Counted from the first letter of the stretch, positions 30,977-41,104 are shown. The stretch is DNA of 64,000 nt from Tritrichomonas musculus (GCA_039105265.1 JAPFFF010000015.1:434001-498000), one strand, 5' to 3'. Numbers and translations: made by a program. Notes: generated by a model from the letters alone, not told the origin.

Positions 30977-33900
30977 TCAGATAAGAGACCGAGATGTCAA
31001 TTTATTTGGATTTATCTTATTTGCATATCCACCATTCTTTAATTTAAGCTTTGTAGATCTAAATCCATGGCCTTTCTCTTCTAGGAGAAGGTCTTGATTC
31101 TTTCTACGAGTATCAGGATAATTATAATTCTTTCTCGAATTCTTTCCTTTATTATTATTATTATTATTATTAAATTTGTTGTTTTGTGATTGCATTTTTT
31201 GAGGAACAGCTTTAGTTTCTTCTTCCTCTTCTTCATTAATAACATCAACTTTTTCTATGTTTTTCGGTTTTGGCAAAATTTTGGCCTTTTTAGGCTTGGC
31301 TTGTGTTTCTGTAATAGCTTTTTCTTCTTCTTCCGAATAGTATTCAGAACTTTGCTTGGCAGCAGGCGGATCTGGAGTGAATATTGCAGCAGGCTTCTGT
31401 TCTGCTTTTGCTGCTGGAGTGGCACTTTTTTCGGCCTTGGGATCTTCATCGCTGTACGAATAATAAGAGGACTCGTCTTGAGGAGTGATTGTCGTCTTTG
31501 TTTTGGTGGGTGTGTAGCCCTTGGGAGGTGCAACTTGCTCAACTTTTGTTTGTTGTGTCTGTGCTGGTTTCTTCTCTTCTTCATCACTGTAGTATGAGTA
31601 CTCTTCTTCCTTCTTCGTCTGTTGTGCAGCTTGTGGAGCTGCTTTCTGTGTAACTGCTGGTTTTGGTGCAGCTTTCTGTGTTTGTGCTGGCTTCTTCTCT
31701 TCTTCATCACTGTAGTATGATGAGTATTCTTCTTCCTTCTTCGTCTGTTGTGTCTTTACAGCTGGTTTAGCTGGTGCTGGCTTTTGTTGTGTCTGTGCTG
31801 GTTTCTTCTCCTCTTCATCACTGTAGTATGATGAGTATTCTTCTTCTTTCTTCTTCTGTTGTGTTTGTGGTGCTGGCTTGGCTGGTGCTGCTTTCTGTGT
31901 AACTGCTGGCTTGGCTGGTGTCACTTTTTGTGGTGCTGGCTTTTGTTGTGTTTGTGCTGGTTTCTTCTCCTCTTCATCACTGTAGTATGATGAGTATTCT
32001 TCTTCTTTCTTCTTCTGTTGTGCTTGTGGTGCTGGCTTGGCTGGTGCTGGTTTTTGTTGTGTCTGTTTCTGTTCTTCTTCGTCACTGTAGTATGATGAGT
32101 ATTCTTCTTCCTTCTTCTGTTGTGCTTGTGGTGCTGGCTTGGCTGGTGCTGCTTTCTGTGGAGCTGCTGGCTTGGCTGGTGTCACTTTTTGTGGTGCTGG
32201 CTTTTGTTGTGGCTGAACTGGTTTCTTCTCCTCTTCATCACTGTAGTATGATGAGTATTCTTCTTCTTTCTTCTTCTGTTGTGCTTGTGGTGCTGGCTTG
32301 GCTGGTGCTGCTTTCTGTGGAGCTGCTGGCTTGGCTGCTGCTGGCTTTTGTTGTGTCTGTTTCTGTTCTTCTTCATCACTGTAGTATGATGAGTATTCGT
32401 CTTCTTTCTTTTGTTGTGCTTGTGCTGCTGGTTTTGCTGGTGCTGGGTTTTGTGGAGCTGCTTGTTTTGCTGGTGCTGGCTTGGCTGGTGTCACTTTTTG
32501 TGGTGCTGGCTTTTGTTGTGTCTGTGCTGGTTTCTTCTCCTCTTCATCACTGTAGTATGATGAGTATTCTTCTTCTTTCTTCGTCTGTTGTGTCTTTACA
32601 GCTGGCTTGGCTGGTGCTGGCTTTTGTTGTACTTGCTTCTGTGTCTGTGCTGGTTTCTTTTCTTCTTCATCACTGTAGTATGATGAGTATTCTTCTTCCT
32701 TCTTCTGTTGTGCTTGTGGTGCTGGTTTGGCTGGTGCTGCTTTTTGAGCAGCTACTGGCTTTTGTTGTGTTTGTGCTGGTTTCTTTTCTTCTTCATCACT
32801 GTAGTATGATGAGTATTCTTCTTCCTTCTTCTGTTGTGCTTGTGGTGCTGGTTTTGCTGGTGCTGCTTTTTGGCTAGTGGCAGGTTTTTGTTGTGTCTGT
32901 TTTTGAACTGGTGCTGCCTTTTGTGTTTGTGCTGGTTTCTTCTCTTCTTCATCACTGTAGTATGATGAGTATTCGTCTTCTTTCTTTTGTTGTGCTTGTG
33001 CTGTTTTAGCTGGAGGAACTTTTTGTGTAGTAGCTGGTGCTGCTTTCTGTGTAACTGCTGGCTTGGCTGGTGCTGGTTTTTGTTGTGTCTGTTTCTGTTC
33101 TTCTTCATCACTGTAGTATGATGAGTATTCTTCTTCCTTCTTTTGTTGTGCTTGTGGTGCTGCTTTGGCTGGTGCAGCTTTCTGTGTAACTGCTTGTTTA
33201 GGTGCGGTTAGTTTTGGCTGTGTTTGTTTTTGTGGTTGAACTGGTTTCTGTTCTTCTTCATCACTGTAGTATGATGAGTATTCTTCTTCTTTCTTCTTTT
33301 GTTGTGCTTGTGGTGCTGGCTTGGCTGGTGCTGCTTTCGGTTTGACTGCAGGCTTTTGTTGTGCCTGTGTCTGTGCTGGTTTCTTCTCCTCTTCATCACT
33401 GTAGTATGATGAGTATTCGTCTTCTTTCTTCTTCTGTTGTGTTTGTGGTGCTGGCTTGGCTGGTGCTGGTTTTTGTTGTGTTTGTGCTGGTTTCTTTTCT
33501 TCTTCGTCACTATAATATGATGAGTATTCGTCTTCTTTCTTTTGTTGTGCTTGTACTGCTGGCTTGGCTGGTGCTGGCTTTTGTTGTGTCTGTTTCTGTG
33601 TCTGTGCTGGTTTCTGTTCTTCTTCATCACTGTAGTATGATGAGTATTCGTCTTCTTTCTTTTGTTTTGCTTGAGCTGTTTTTGCTGGAGGAACTTTTTG
33701 TGTAGTAGCTGGTTTAGCTGGTGCTGGCTTTTGTTGTGTTTGTGCTGCTGGTTTTGCTGGTGCTGGCTTTTGTGGAGCTGCTTGTTTGGCTTGTGTCACT
33801 TTTTGTGGTGCTGACTTTTGTTGTGTCTGTGCTGGTTTCTTCTCCTCTTCATCACTGTAGTATGATGAATATTCTTCTTCTTTCTTCTTCTGTTGTGCTT

Positions 33901-35563
33901 GTGGTGCTGGCTTTGTTTGTACCACTTTCTGTGTAACTGCTGGTTTGGCTGGTGCTGGCTTTTGTTGTGTCTGTTTCTGTGTCTGTGCTGGTTTCTGTTC
34001 TTCTTCATCACTGTAGTATGATGAGTATTCGTCTTCTTTCTTTTGTTTTGCTTGAGCTGTTTTTGCTGGAGGAACTTTTTGTGTAGTAGCTGGTTTAGCT
34101 GGTGCTGGCTTTTGTTGTGTTTGTGCTGGCTTCTGTGTAGCTGCTGGCTTTTGTTGTGTTTGTGCTGGTTTCTTTTCTTCTTCGTCACTATAATATGATG
34201 AATATTCTTCTTCCTTCTTTTGTTGTGCTTGTGGTGCTGGTTTTGCTTGTACTGCTGGCTTGGCTGCTGCTGGCTTTTGTTGTGCCTGTTTCTGTGTTTG
34301 TGCTGGTTTCTTATCTTCTTCATCACTGTAGTATGATGAGTATTCGTCTTCTTTCTTTTGTTGTGCTTGTACTGCTGGTTTTGCTTGTACTGCTTGTTTG
34401 GCTGGTTCTGGCTTCTGTGTAACTGCTGGCTTGGCTGGTGCTGGCTTTTGTTGTGTCTGTTTCTGTGTCTGTGCTGGTTTCTGTTCTTCTTCATCACTGT
34501 AGTATGATGAGTATTCTTCTTCTTTCTTCGTCTGTTGTGCTTGTGGAGCTGGCTTTGCTGGAGGAACTTTCTGTGTAACTGCTGGCTTGGCTGGTGCTGG
34601 CTTTTGTTGGGCCTGTTTCTGTGTCTGTGCTGGCTTCTTCTCTTCTTCATCACTGTAGTATGATGAGTATTCTTCTTCTTTCTTTTGTTTTGCTTGTGCT
34701 GTTTTTGCTGGAGGAACTTTTTGTGTAGTAGCTGGTTTAGCTGGTGCTGGCTTTTGTTGTGTCTGTGCTGGCTTCTTCTCTTCTTCATCACTGTAGTATG
34801 ATGAATATTCGTCTTCTTTCTTCGTCTGTTGTGTTTGTGGTGCTGGCTTGGCTGGTGCTGGTTTCTGGTTAGCAGTAGGCTTTGTTGGTGCTGTTGGTTT
34901 TTGCTGTGTTTGTGCTGGTTTCTGTTCTTCTTCATCACTGTAGTATGATGAGTATTCTTCTTCTTTCTTCTTTTGTTGCGTTTGTGCTGCTGGTTTGGCT
35001 GGTGCTGCTTTTTGTGGTGTTGCTTGCTTAGATACTACTGGTTTTGGTTGAGTTTGTTTTTGTGTTTGTACCGGTTTAATTTCTTCATCACTATAATATG
35101 ACGAGTATTCTTCTTCCTTTTGTTTGGTTTGCGCTGCAGGTTTTGTCTGTGTTTGCTTTTGTGCTGGTGTTGGTTTCTTTTCTTCTTCATCACTGTAATA
35201 TGATGAATATTCTTCTTCATTTTGTCCTGCTGTTGATTTATCTTTTTTTTGATTAGCTTGTGAAATAGAGTTATTAGTCGATTTAGAAGATTTTTTTTGT
35301 TCTTGCGCTTTTTTTGATTGTGCTTTGTTATTATTTGATTTTTCTTCATTCAAATAATCTTCTTCTTCATGAATAATAGTTGGAGTTTTGTTTACTATTG
35401 GTAAATTCTTTTTTGCTTCTTCTTCCATTTCACTCGATCCGTAATCTGAACTTTCTTCTTGATAATCAGATGTTTCATCGTTTTCTGTAGCTTGAATTCT
35501 ATTTGGTTTTTTATTTTGGTTTTTTGCATTTACTTTTGTCTGTGTATTATGTTTGCTTTTCAT
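30977..35563 (-). CDS. 1528-residue tandem-repeat protein, YSSYYSDEE repeats
   Basis: A very long low-complexity protein. After about 110 charged residues it carries about 25 near-identical repeats of YSSYYSDEEE or a close variant, each flanked by KKEEE before and a Lys/Pro/Ala/Gln spacer (KPAQTQ, KPAPAKPA) after; spacer length varies, giving periods of about 35-65 residues. Three worn copies follow, and the C-terminal 130 residues are basic (GKNSRKNYNYPDTRRKNQD), unlike the repeats. No signal peptide, membrane segment or known domain is visible. The acidic Ser/Tyr cores suit phosphorylation (CK2-like SDEE sites) and the spacers suit disorder or scaffold roles. Function unknown. Long shadow frames on both strands arise from the repeats and are not genes. 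Confidence 0.85.
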   Translation of the reverse strand: MKSKHNTQTKVNAKNQNKKPNRIQATENDETSDYQEESSDYGSSEMEEEAKKNLPIVNKTPTIIHEEEDYLNEEKSNNNKAQSKKAQEQKKSSKSTNNSISQANQKKDKSTAGQNEEEYSSYYSDEEEKKPTPAQKQTQTKPAAQTKQKEEEYSSYYSDEEIKPVQTQKQTQPKPVVSKQATPQKAAPAKPAAQTQQKKKEEEYSSYYSDEEEQKPAQTQQKPTAPTKPTANQKPAPAKPAPQTQQTKKEDEYSSYYSDEEEKKPAQTQQKPAPAKPATTQKVPPAKTAQAKQKKEEEYSSYYSDEEEKKPAQTQKQAQQKPAPAKPAVTQKVPPAKPAPQAQQTKKEEEYSSYYSDEEEQKPAQTQKQTQQKPAPAKPAVTQKPEPAKQAVQAKPAVQAQQKKEDEYSSYYSDEEDKKPAQTQKQAQQKPAAAKPAVQAKPAPQAQQKKEEEYSSYYSDEEEKKPAQTQQKPAATQKPAQTQQKPAPAKPATTQKVPPAKTAQAKQKKEDEYSSYYSDEEEQKPAQTQKQTQQKPAPAKPAVTQKVVQTKPAPQAQQKKKEEEYSSYYSDEEEKKPAQTQQKSAPQKVTQAKQAAPQKPAPAKPAAQTQQKPAPAKPATTQKVPPAKTAQAKQKKEDEYSSYYSDEEEQKPAQTQKQTQQKPAPAKPAVQAQQKKEDEYSSYYSDEEEKKPAQTQQKPAPAKPAPQTQQKKKEDEYSSYYSDEEEKKPAQTQAQQKPAVKPKAAPAKPAPQAQQKKKEEEYSSYYSDEEEQKPVQPQKQTQPKLTAPKQAVTQKAAPAKAAPQAQQKKEEEYSSYYSDEEEQKQTQQKPAPAKPAVTQKAAPATTQKVPPAKTAQAQQKKEDEYSSYYSDEEEKKPAQTQKAAPVQKQTQQKPATSQKAAPAKPAPQAQQKKEEEYSSYYSDEEEKKPAQTQQKPVAAQKAAPAKPAPQAQQKKEEEYSSYYSDEEEKKPAQTQKQVQQKPAPAKPAVKTQQTKKEEEYSSYYSDEEEKKPAQTQQKPAPQKVTPAKPAPAKQAAPQNPAPAKPAAQAQQKKEDEYSSYYSDEEEQKQTQQKPAAAKPAAPQKAAPAKPAPQAQQKKKEEEYSSYYSDEEEKKPVQPQQKPAPQKVTPAKPAAPQKAAPAKPAPQAQQKKEEEYSSYYSDEEEQKQTQQKPAPAKPAPQAQQKKKEEEYSSYYSDEEEKKPAQTQQKPAPQKVTPAKPAVTQKAAPAKPAPQTQQKKKEEEYSSYYSDEEEKKPAQTQQKPAPAKPAVKTQQTKKEEEYSSYYSDEEEKKPAQTQKAAPKPAVTQKAAPQAAQQTKKEEEYSYYSDEEEKKPAQTQQTKVEQVAPPKGYTPTKTKTTITPQDESSYYSYSDEDPKAEKSATPAAKAEQKPAAIFTPDPPAAKQSSEYYSEEEEKAITETQAKPKKAKILPKPKNIEKVDVINEEEEEETKAVPQKMQSQNNKFNNNNNNNKGKNSRKNYNYPDTRRKNQDLLLEEKGHGFRSTKLKLKNGGYANKINPNKLTSRSLI

Positions 35564-36009
35564 GATATTTACGATCGACCAGTGTTTTAATTGAACGATA
35601 CGGATTCAATTTAAAATCTTTTTATTGAAATATTTTCAATTAAATTGTAAAATTTATTTGAAAACTTAAATATACAAAAATCTTGATATTTAACCTATTT
35701 AGAAATATATCAATTTGTTACTTATATCTTTCACATATATGTTATTTTTATATTTGGATCTTTTTATAACGGTTTTATTAGATGTACTGATTATTTTTTA
35801 TTCCAAAAAGAAAGTCAACTAAAAATCAACAAAAGCTTTGATTAGTCTTTTGCAAAAGAGGACGCTTATTCAATATTTTATAATTATTGAAATATGTATG
35901 AGATTAAAAATAAAAAAAAAATAAAGATCAAGATACTATTTTAGAAAGCAATATATGAAAATGGTAATTAGAACAATTGTAATATAAATATAAATAAAAA
36001 ACTATTAAA
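35564..36009. other. Intergenic spacer
   Basis: AT-rich; nothing recognised. Confidence 0.5.
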
Positions 36010-36261
36010 CTATAGTTCCTTTTTGGCTTCATTATATTCAAAATCTTGTTGCTGGATATTAATTACATTTGATGTTGCGTGCTTAAATGCGCATTTACTA
36101 ACTGTCAAACCAGATACATCTTTGAAAAGCGGATATACAAAATGTGTAAATTGAGATTTTACAACAGATGGTAAAAAGCGGTTTCCAATAAAAGACATGT
36201 GGCCAAATGTTCTATTTTGGTAAAGATTCGCGATTAGTATATTAAGGAAGATATGCGCCAT
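36010..36261 (-). CDS. Small ORF of unknown function
   Basis: An 83-residue frame with ATG at 36261, head-to-head with the MED31 gene and separated by 98 bases, an arrangement suggesting a shared promoter. The start (MAHIFLNILIANLY) is hydrophobic but short, and the end (YNEAKKEL) could mimic a luminal retention signal, which I consider weak. No domain is recognised. It could be a real small gene or chance. Confidence 0.4.
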   Translation of the reverse strand: MAHIFLNILIANLYQNRTFGHMSFIGNRFLPSVVKSQFTHFVYPLFKDVSGLTVSKCAFKHATSNVINIQQQDFEYNEAKKEL

Positions 36262-36351
36262 TTATAAATTGAATTTTGAATAAATCGGTTATTAGAATTT
36301 TATTGTTCAATTAATTGACCTTTTAAAAATTATGAAAATTTTGTTGAACTT

Positions 36352-36359
36352 TTTCATAA
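36352..36359 (+). promoter_or_regulatory. Inr-like motif at the MED31 start
   Basis: TTTTTCATAAATG overlaps the start codon: TCATAAAT matches TCAYWWNT at all positions, and the predicted first transcribed A would lie about four bases before the ATG, the very short leader seen in trichomonads. Assignment by motif only. Confidence 0.4.
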
Positions 36360-36866
36360 ATGTCAAGTGACTTAAGTGATGGCGATAGTAGCGAATTAGT
36401 TAGTGATTCGGAATCAGAATCAAACACAGATAATGAAGAAGCCAAGAAAAATGAAGAGCAAAACGAAACTCAAAATGAAAATGATAATCAAGAACAAGTT
36501 GAAGATCAAAAAGAGCTTTTACGTTTTCAGCAAGAATTAGAATTTGTTCTTTGTTTGGCGAATCCAAGGTATATATATTCATTAGCACAAAGAAATTATT
36601 TTGGAGATCCAAATTTTATAAATTTTTTGAAATATTTACTCTATTGGTGCAAGCCTGAATATGCAAAATATATTCGTTTTCCTCAAGCAATACAGTTTCT
36701 TAAATATTTGCAAGATCCAGATTTTCGCAAGTATGTTTCCAATTTTAATAATATACTGCATATTGAAAATACTCAGTTTAAATACTGGGAATTTTATCAA
36801 AGGAACAGGCTTGATATAACCCTTCCATCCCCTGAATTAAAGAAGCCAGACTCTAATTCACAATAA
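36360..36866 (+). CDS. MED31: Mediator subunit 31 (MED31/Soh1)
   Basis: A 168-residue protein. The conserved Mediator 31 fold spans about residues 58-150: FQQELEFVLCLANPRYIYSL, AQRNYFGDPNFINFLKYL, YWCKPEYAKYIRFPQAIQF, then YVSNFNN. These match the most conserved metazoan and yeast MED31 stretches, including the helix-turn proline/tyrosine pattern. The Mediator middle module links activators to RNA polymerase II. The first 55 residues are an acidic Ser/Glu/Asn-rich extension specific to this copy. Confidence 0.93.
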   Translation: MSSDLSDGDSSELVSDSESESNTDNEEAKKNEEQNETQNENDNQEQVEDQKELLRFQQELEFVLCLANPRYIYSLAQRNYFGDPNFINFLKYLLYWCKPEYAKYIRFPQAIQFLKYLQDPDFRKYVSNFNNILHIENTQFKYWEFYQRNRLDITLPSPELKKPDSNSQ

Positions 36867-37050
36867 CTTTGATTGTTTATATTTTATGGGCATTGAATGC
36901 CTTTAAAGAAATAAATATAATTATTATAAAATCCCTTCTACTTCTACACTTGTTTAATGTAAATCAAAAATGAAGATTTTAATTCTATTATTTTTAATGT
37001 TTATATAAAGAAATGCAAGTAAAAAAAATCAATCTATAAAAATAATAGAT

Positions 37051-37371
37051 TTAATAGCGATCGCTTTTCACTAATTTAAGCCTCAATTTGATGTTATAAC
37101 CTGAAGTATCGACATCTGCGAATTGAAGATATGTTCTTATTTGTCTATCTGTAAGATTTAAATTTACATATTTTGTTCGATTTCTAGTATTTTGTCTCGA
37201 TTTCCTGCGATGATCACCTGAGTTTGAGTTTTGTTTTCGTTTTTCTTCTTTTTGATTTTTAATAATTTCATCGAGTGACATATCCATCATTTTTTGAGCG
37301 TTTGCCTTTTTTTCTTCTGGTGTAGGTTCTTTAACTTCATTTGGGGTATATGTAAAGCCTTCTTCAGTCAT
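37051..37371 (-). CDS. Small UAP56-binding-motif protein (mRNA export adaptor-like)
   Basis: A 106-residue basic protein. Residues about 28-38 read MDMSLDEIIK, a close match to the UAP56-binding motif (MDMSLDDIIK) by which ALY/REF and UIF adaptors recruit the DEAD-box helicase UAP56/Sub2 for mRNA export. The following 40 residues are Lys/Arg/Asn/Ser-rich, as in RNA-binding tails (KRKQNSNSGDHRRKSRQN). The end (LRLKLVKSDRY) is basic as well. The full ALY RRM is absent, so UIF-like or a minimal adaptor is a better description. The first ATG is used. Confidence 0.7.
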   Translation of the reverse strand: MTEEGFTYTPNEVKEPTPEEKKANAQKMMDMSLDEIIKNQKEEKRKQNSNSGDHRRKSRQNTRNRTKYVNLNLTDRQIRTYLQFADVDTSGYNIKLRLKLVKSDRY

Positions 37372-37827
37372 CTTGATTATTCAATAAAATAATATTCTCA
37401 ATTGACTTTTTCAGATGAAATAAAAAACAACGATTTCTTCATAAAAATACAATGATTTCATACTTATAATATGGAATAATCATGTTATTTTATTTAAGTG
37501 TATATAGAAAACTAATTTATATAGCCTCAAAATTATGGTATGAAAAATTAAAATTCATAGTATTGTTCTCTTTGTTTTAATTTGAGTAATTCTTAATCTA
37601 AAGGAATTAATCACAGCTAAATTTGGATGTTTTTGCTTTTAAAAATCAATTTCAATATAAATTACGATTTAATTTAATAATATTTTATTCATACACGCAA
37701 TAAAGAATGAATTGTTTTTTTGATATGAAACGCATATTTAAATAATAATAAAAACAAAGAGCTTTGATTGTATAAAATTCAAAAGCAAACAAAGCTTATT
37801 AACAAAATTTTGATTTTGTGTGTTATA
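37372..37827. other. Intergenic spacer
   Basis: AT-rich; nothing recognised. Confidence 0.5.
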
Positions 37828-39225
37828 CTATAACATTTTTTTGTAGTTATTCAAGATTCCTCCAAAGTTGACTTTGTGAATAACATCAAAAAAGTTTTCA
37901 GGGTTATTTAAAGCACGTCTAATCAGGGCTTGAACATGGGACAAAGGAGTGAAACCAGAACGTTTAATATATAATTTGCTCAAATTTGAGTTTACTTTAG
38001 CTTTAAAGATTTCTTTAAGTCTAATGATACTCTCTTGATCTCCTGCATCAGAAAACTTAAAAATTGTAAAGATCTGTTTCATTTGTGGCTTTAAATTTTC
38101 ATCTCTTTGTAAAACGATTGTAGAAAGGACCCGAAGAAAAAGAGCATTGCCAAGAATATTGTAGCAAGCATCAGTACCTGGAAACGCGCGATTTGCTTCA
38201 TCATACAAAGTTTTTAAAACAAAGGTAGTGAAAGGATCAAAATCAAATTCTGAAAAAGTTTCAAGGAAATATTCAATAGGGTTCTGTGCGGGTGGATTAA
38301 AGTTATCACAAAACATGTAAAATTTGGAGTCCATTCGAAAAATAGTAGTAGTTAAATATGAAAGATATGAATTTAAACGAAAAATCTCTGAAGGTGATCG
38401 AAGTGATTGGAAATATTCAAAGGTAATGATTGGAAATAAAGTTCTGAAAAAGTGACCGCTTGCTTCTATCCAGGCTATAAAATCTGTAGATATTTCATTT
38501 TTTAAGCAAGCCATTTCTGCAACGATATATAAGAATTGAGGATCTTCGACTATTTGCCGATAGAATCTAAGTGTTTCATTTGTAACTGAAGGATATGATC
38601 CACACTCTTTAAATGATAATAAAAAGTATTCATACGAAGCACATTTTTTGCTGGTCATAATCCGGTTTATAAAATCGCAAAGTGATTGTAAGTCAGGTCT
38701 CGATTTTTTATTACTTTGATAAGGGTTCGATTGATAAATTTTTAATTGAAAAAGAGTGCTTTGATTACTAAATTTTAAATATTTTTCTTCTGAAATTGTT
38801 ATTTTTACGTTATTTGGTAAAACTTCAATAGCACGAGTCTCTTCAAAATATAAAAAATATTCTGTTTTTGAACGTATCAACCAGCCATTTTGTTTGTCAT
38901 GTGAGAAACTAATAAAAAAAGAGCGATCAACATCTGTTGATAAGTTAAAAATATCAATTTGATTTACATCAACACTTTTCTTTTTTCTGAACAAATCAAC
39001 AACTGAATTATTTTTAGACTCGCATAGTGTTGGATGCTGTCCATCATATTTATGGTCTGGAATATTTGAAAAAATTGATGGCCTATCTAGTTGAGTTTTG
39101 GTAGATTGAATAAGTTTTTCTTTTTCGAAAGATAATATATATCCTTGATTAAAAAAAAGAAGATTTTTTGATATTGAATCTCGAAGGTCATCTGTCGGAG
39201 AAGTTTTTGGTGATTTATCATTCAT
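37828..39225 (-). CDS. RasGAP-like helical protein
   Basis: A 465-residue protein from the ATG at 39225 (MNDKSPKTSP); the frame extends four codons to a TTG. The C-terminal half contains a helical segment that fits the RasGAP fold: SPSEIFRLNSYLSYLTTTI in place of the FRGNSLATK-type helix, and ALFLRVLSTIV where FLRFINPAI-type residues occur. The canonical arginine finger is not obvious. The N-terminal half is beta-like (VKITISEEKYLKFS). The assignment is by pattern and is tentative; an inactive scaffold is possible. Confidence 0.55.
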   Translation of the reverse strand: MNDKSPKTSPTDDLRDSISKNLLFFNQGYILSFEKEKLIQSTKTQLDRPSIFSNIPDHKYDGQHPTLCESKNNSVVDLFRKKKSVDVNQIDIFNLSTDVDRSFFISFSHDKQNGWLIRSKTEYFLYFEETRAIEVLPNNVKITISEEKYLKFSNQSTLFQLKIYQSNPYQSNKKSRPDLQSLCDFINRIMTSKKCASYEYFLLSFKECGSYPSVTNETLRFYRQIVEDPQFLYIVAEMACLKNEISTDFIAWIEASGHFFRTLFPIITFEYFQSLRSPSEIFRLNSYLSYLTTTIFRMDSKFYMFCDNFNPPAQNPIEYFLETFSEFDFDPFTTFVLKTLYDEANRAFPGTDACYNILGNALFLRVLSTIVLQRDENLKPQMKQIFTIFKFSDAGDQESIIRLKEIFKAKVNSNLSKLYIKRSGFTPLSHVQALIRRALNNPENFFDVIHKVNFGGILNNYKKML

Positions 39226-39679
39226 TTGAATCAACAAGTCTATTAACGTTTTTTTTTTAAAAAAAAAAAAAAAGAGGATTTATCTCATAATAATTATTAA
39301 TAATTAATGTATTTTTTATAAATGATTTTGTAGCTGCTAAATATTTCTTTTTTGATTAAATGAATTGCATCATAAAAAGTATTTTGGTTCAAATATTTTC
39401 ATTTTTGTTTTTTTATATAATATTAATAGTTAACAATTTAAAAAAAAAAATCATTAACCATATTATGGTCTTAATGTTAAATGAAGAACTACATCATATC
39501 TATCAAAAAGCATTTTGTCTAAACAATTGTAAACCCATAACTATTATTTTCTAGAATATTATCATAATAAAATATAAAATTATATAATATTTATTATTAA
39601 ATATATTACTTTACAAACAATACTATTAATATATTATATTGTAAAATGTGATGAAGCTTCTTCCATATGAAATAGATGT
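39226..39679. other. Intergenic spacer
   Basis: AT-rich; an A-rich stretch of about 16 bases near 39260. A 64-codon frame at 39360-39554 is hydrophobic, of very AT-rich composition and probably chance. Confidence 0.5.
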
Positions 39680-41104
39680 TTAAAGATTATCAGTATTACT
39701 TTTTTGATCATGATTTGCCTGATTCTTTTTTTCAGAGTTATTCTTATCTTCAACTTCCTTCTTTTCTTTTTTAGTTTGATCTTCATCTTTCTCTTCTTCA
39801 TTTTTATTCTTTTTCTTTTGATATGATCCATCTTCGTTATCATTCTTTTCAATTTTATTAGGATCATATGAATCGTTCACGTTAAATATGTTTTTTTGAT
39901 CCAAATTATTACCATTTTCATTTTCGTCATTCTGATTCATACCATTAAAACCAGGAATGTGATTATCTCCATTATTTTGGTAATAATGATTGTTAATGGT
40001 AGAAAACGATGTAAGAGTGATGTTCGGCATATCAGATTTGTCGGAGCAATTAATTTTTAAATTTAATAAAGTTGAAAAAGAAGATTCATTAACTTCTTTC
40101 TCTTCCCACTTGTGTGTAAAAGTCCTTCCATTATATGTATTTGACATTTCGAAGTTTTTACTTATATGATATGAGTTATTATGAACAATGTCGTAATTGT
40201 ATTGTGAATCGGTAATGTAATCTTTATCGTTTATATCTGGTAAAGATCCTAAATAGTAAACTGGAACATTTTCATTTAATGTATAGAAATTTCCTTTATT
40301 TTCGCCCATATAATTCAAATACATACTAAAAATTCCGCCAGATAACTTGAATTCAGGAAGATATCGCAAATCAAAAGGTGCTGGATCAACAGTTGTAAGG
40401 AAATAATCAGACTCACATTGCTTAATACATTCTGCTACATCTTTTTTTGAATTTATTAATTTTCGTAGTGATTTAAAGAAGTTCTTTTTGGTTAAAGATG
40501 GTAGCATATTGAATTCCTTTATTTCATTGTTTGACAAAGGAATTTGAATTCGTCTTCCTGTTAAATAAATATGACTATTTGGTTCAATTTCAAAAAAAAG
40601 ATTAAATAATTTGGTGATTCTATCATACCAGAAAGGATCAACAACAACATTCGCGTTTATATAACAAGCGAATTTCGTGCGAACTTGACTAATGGCTTTT
40701 GATGAAAAGCTACTTAATAATAATTCAGAATCTTTATCAAATTGTAAATCATTTGAAATGAATGTAACTCTTCTTTCTCCAAATTTGTCAATTAATAGAT
40801 TAAATAATTTTTCATGATATTCTATTTTACTGTTTGCTTCAAAAATAATTAGATTGGTAAATTTTGAAATAGAAAGCATTGACGAAAAAGTAATATTGTA
40901 TTTACGGACACTACTCATTTTATCAAGAATAATTGGATATGTAATAAAAGTTATTGTATTATACTGATTAAGATCTGTCTCAATGTCTCCTTCATTTGCA
41001 GAATTAAAGCCATATGAAGATGGAAGAAACCATGTAGGAATCCAAATGGCGAGAACTAGAGCTATAAAAATATAAAAAGAATGATTAAATAAATTACAAA
41101 TCAT
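39680..41104 (-). CDS. Type II membrane protein, glycosyltransferase-like
   Basis: A 474-residue protein with a single N-terminal transmembrane segment (about residues 9-30, FYIFIALVLAIWIPTWFL), so the body is predicted to face the Golgi/ER lumen. The segment CYINANVVVDPFWYDRI (about 146-162) resembles the strand before the nucleotide-sugar and metal site of GT-A glycosyltransferases, with an atypical DxD region, and FLTTVDPAPFDLRYL appears later. The final 100 residues are Asn/Asp/Lys/Glu-rich, low in complexity. Assignment to a glycosyltransferase family is a guess from these patterns; no other enzyme motif is visible. Confidence 0.55.
   Translation of the reverse strand: MICNLFNHSFYIFIALVLAIWIPTWFLPSSYGFNSANEGDIETDLNQYNTITFITYPIILDKMSSVRKYNITFSSMLSISKFTNLIIFEANSKIEYHEKLFNLLIDKFGERRVTFISNDLQFDKDSELLLSSFSSKAISQVRTKFACYINANVVVDPFWYDRITKLFNLFFEIEPNSHIYLTGRRIQIPLSNNEIKEFNMLPSLTKKNFFKSLRKLINSKKDVAECIKQCESDYFLTTVDPAPFDLRYLPEFKLSGGIFSMYLNYMGENKGNFYTLNENVPVYYLGSLPDINDKDYITDSQYNYDIVHNNSYHISKNFEMSNTYNGRTFTHKWEEKEVNESSFSTLLNLKINCSDKSDMPNITLTSFSTINNHYYQNNGDNHIPGFNGMNQNDENENGNNLDQKNIFNVNDSYDPNKIEKNDNEDGSYQKKKNKNEEEKDEDQTKKEKKEVEDKNNSEKKNQANHDQKSNTDNL

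Noticed and set aside
31190-35349. Long frames on both strands within the YSSYYSDEE gene
   Set aside because: They are shadows of the repetitive codons (for example plus-strand frames rich in Leu/Val/Ser/His) with no independent domain.
39360-39554. 64-codon ORF
   Set aside because: Very AT-driven composition (Ile/Leu/Asn/Lys), no domain, no promoter motif; most likely chance.
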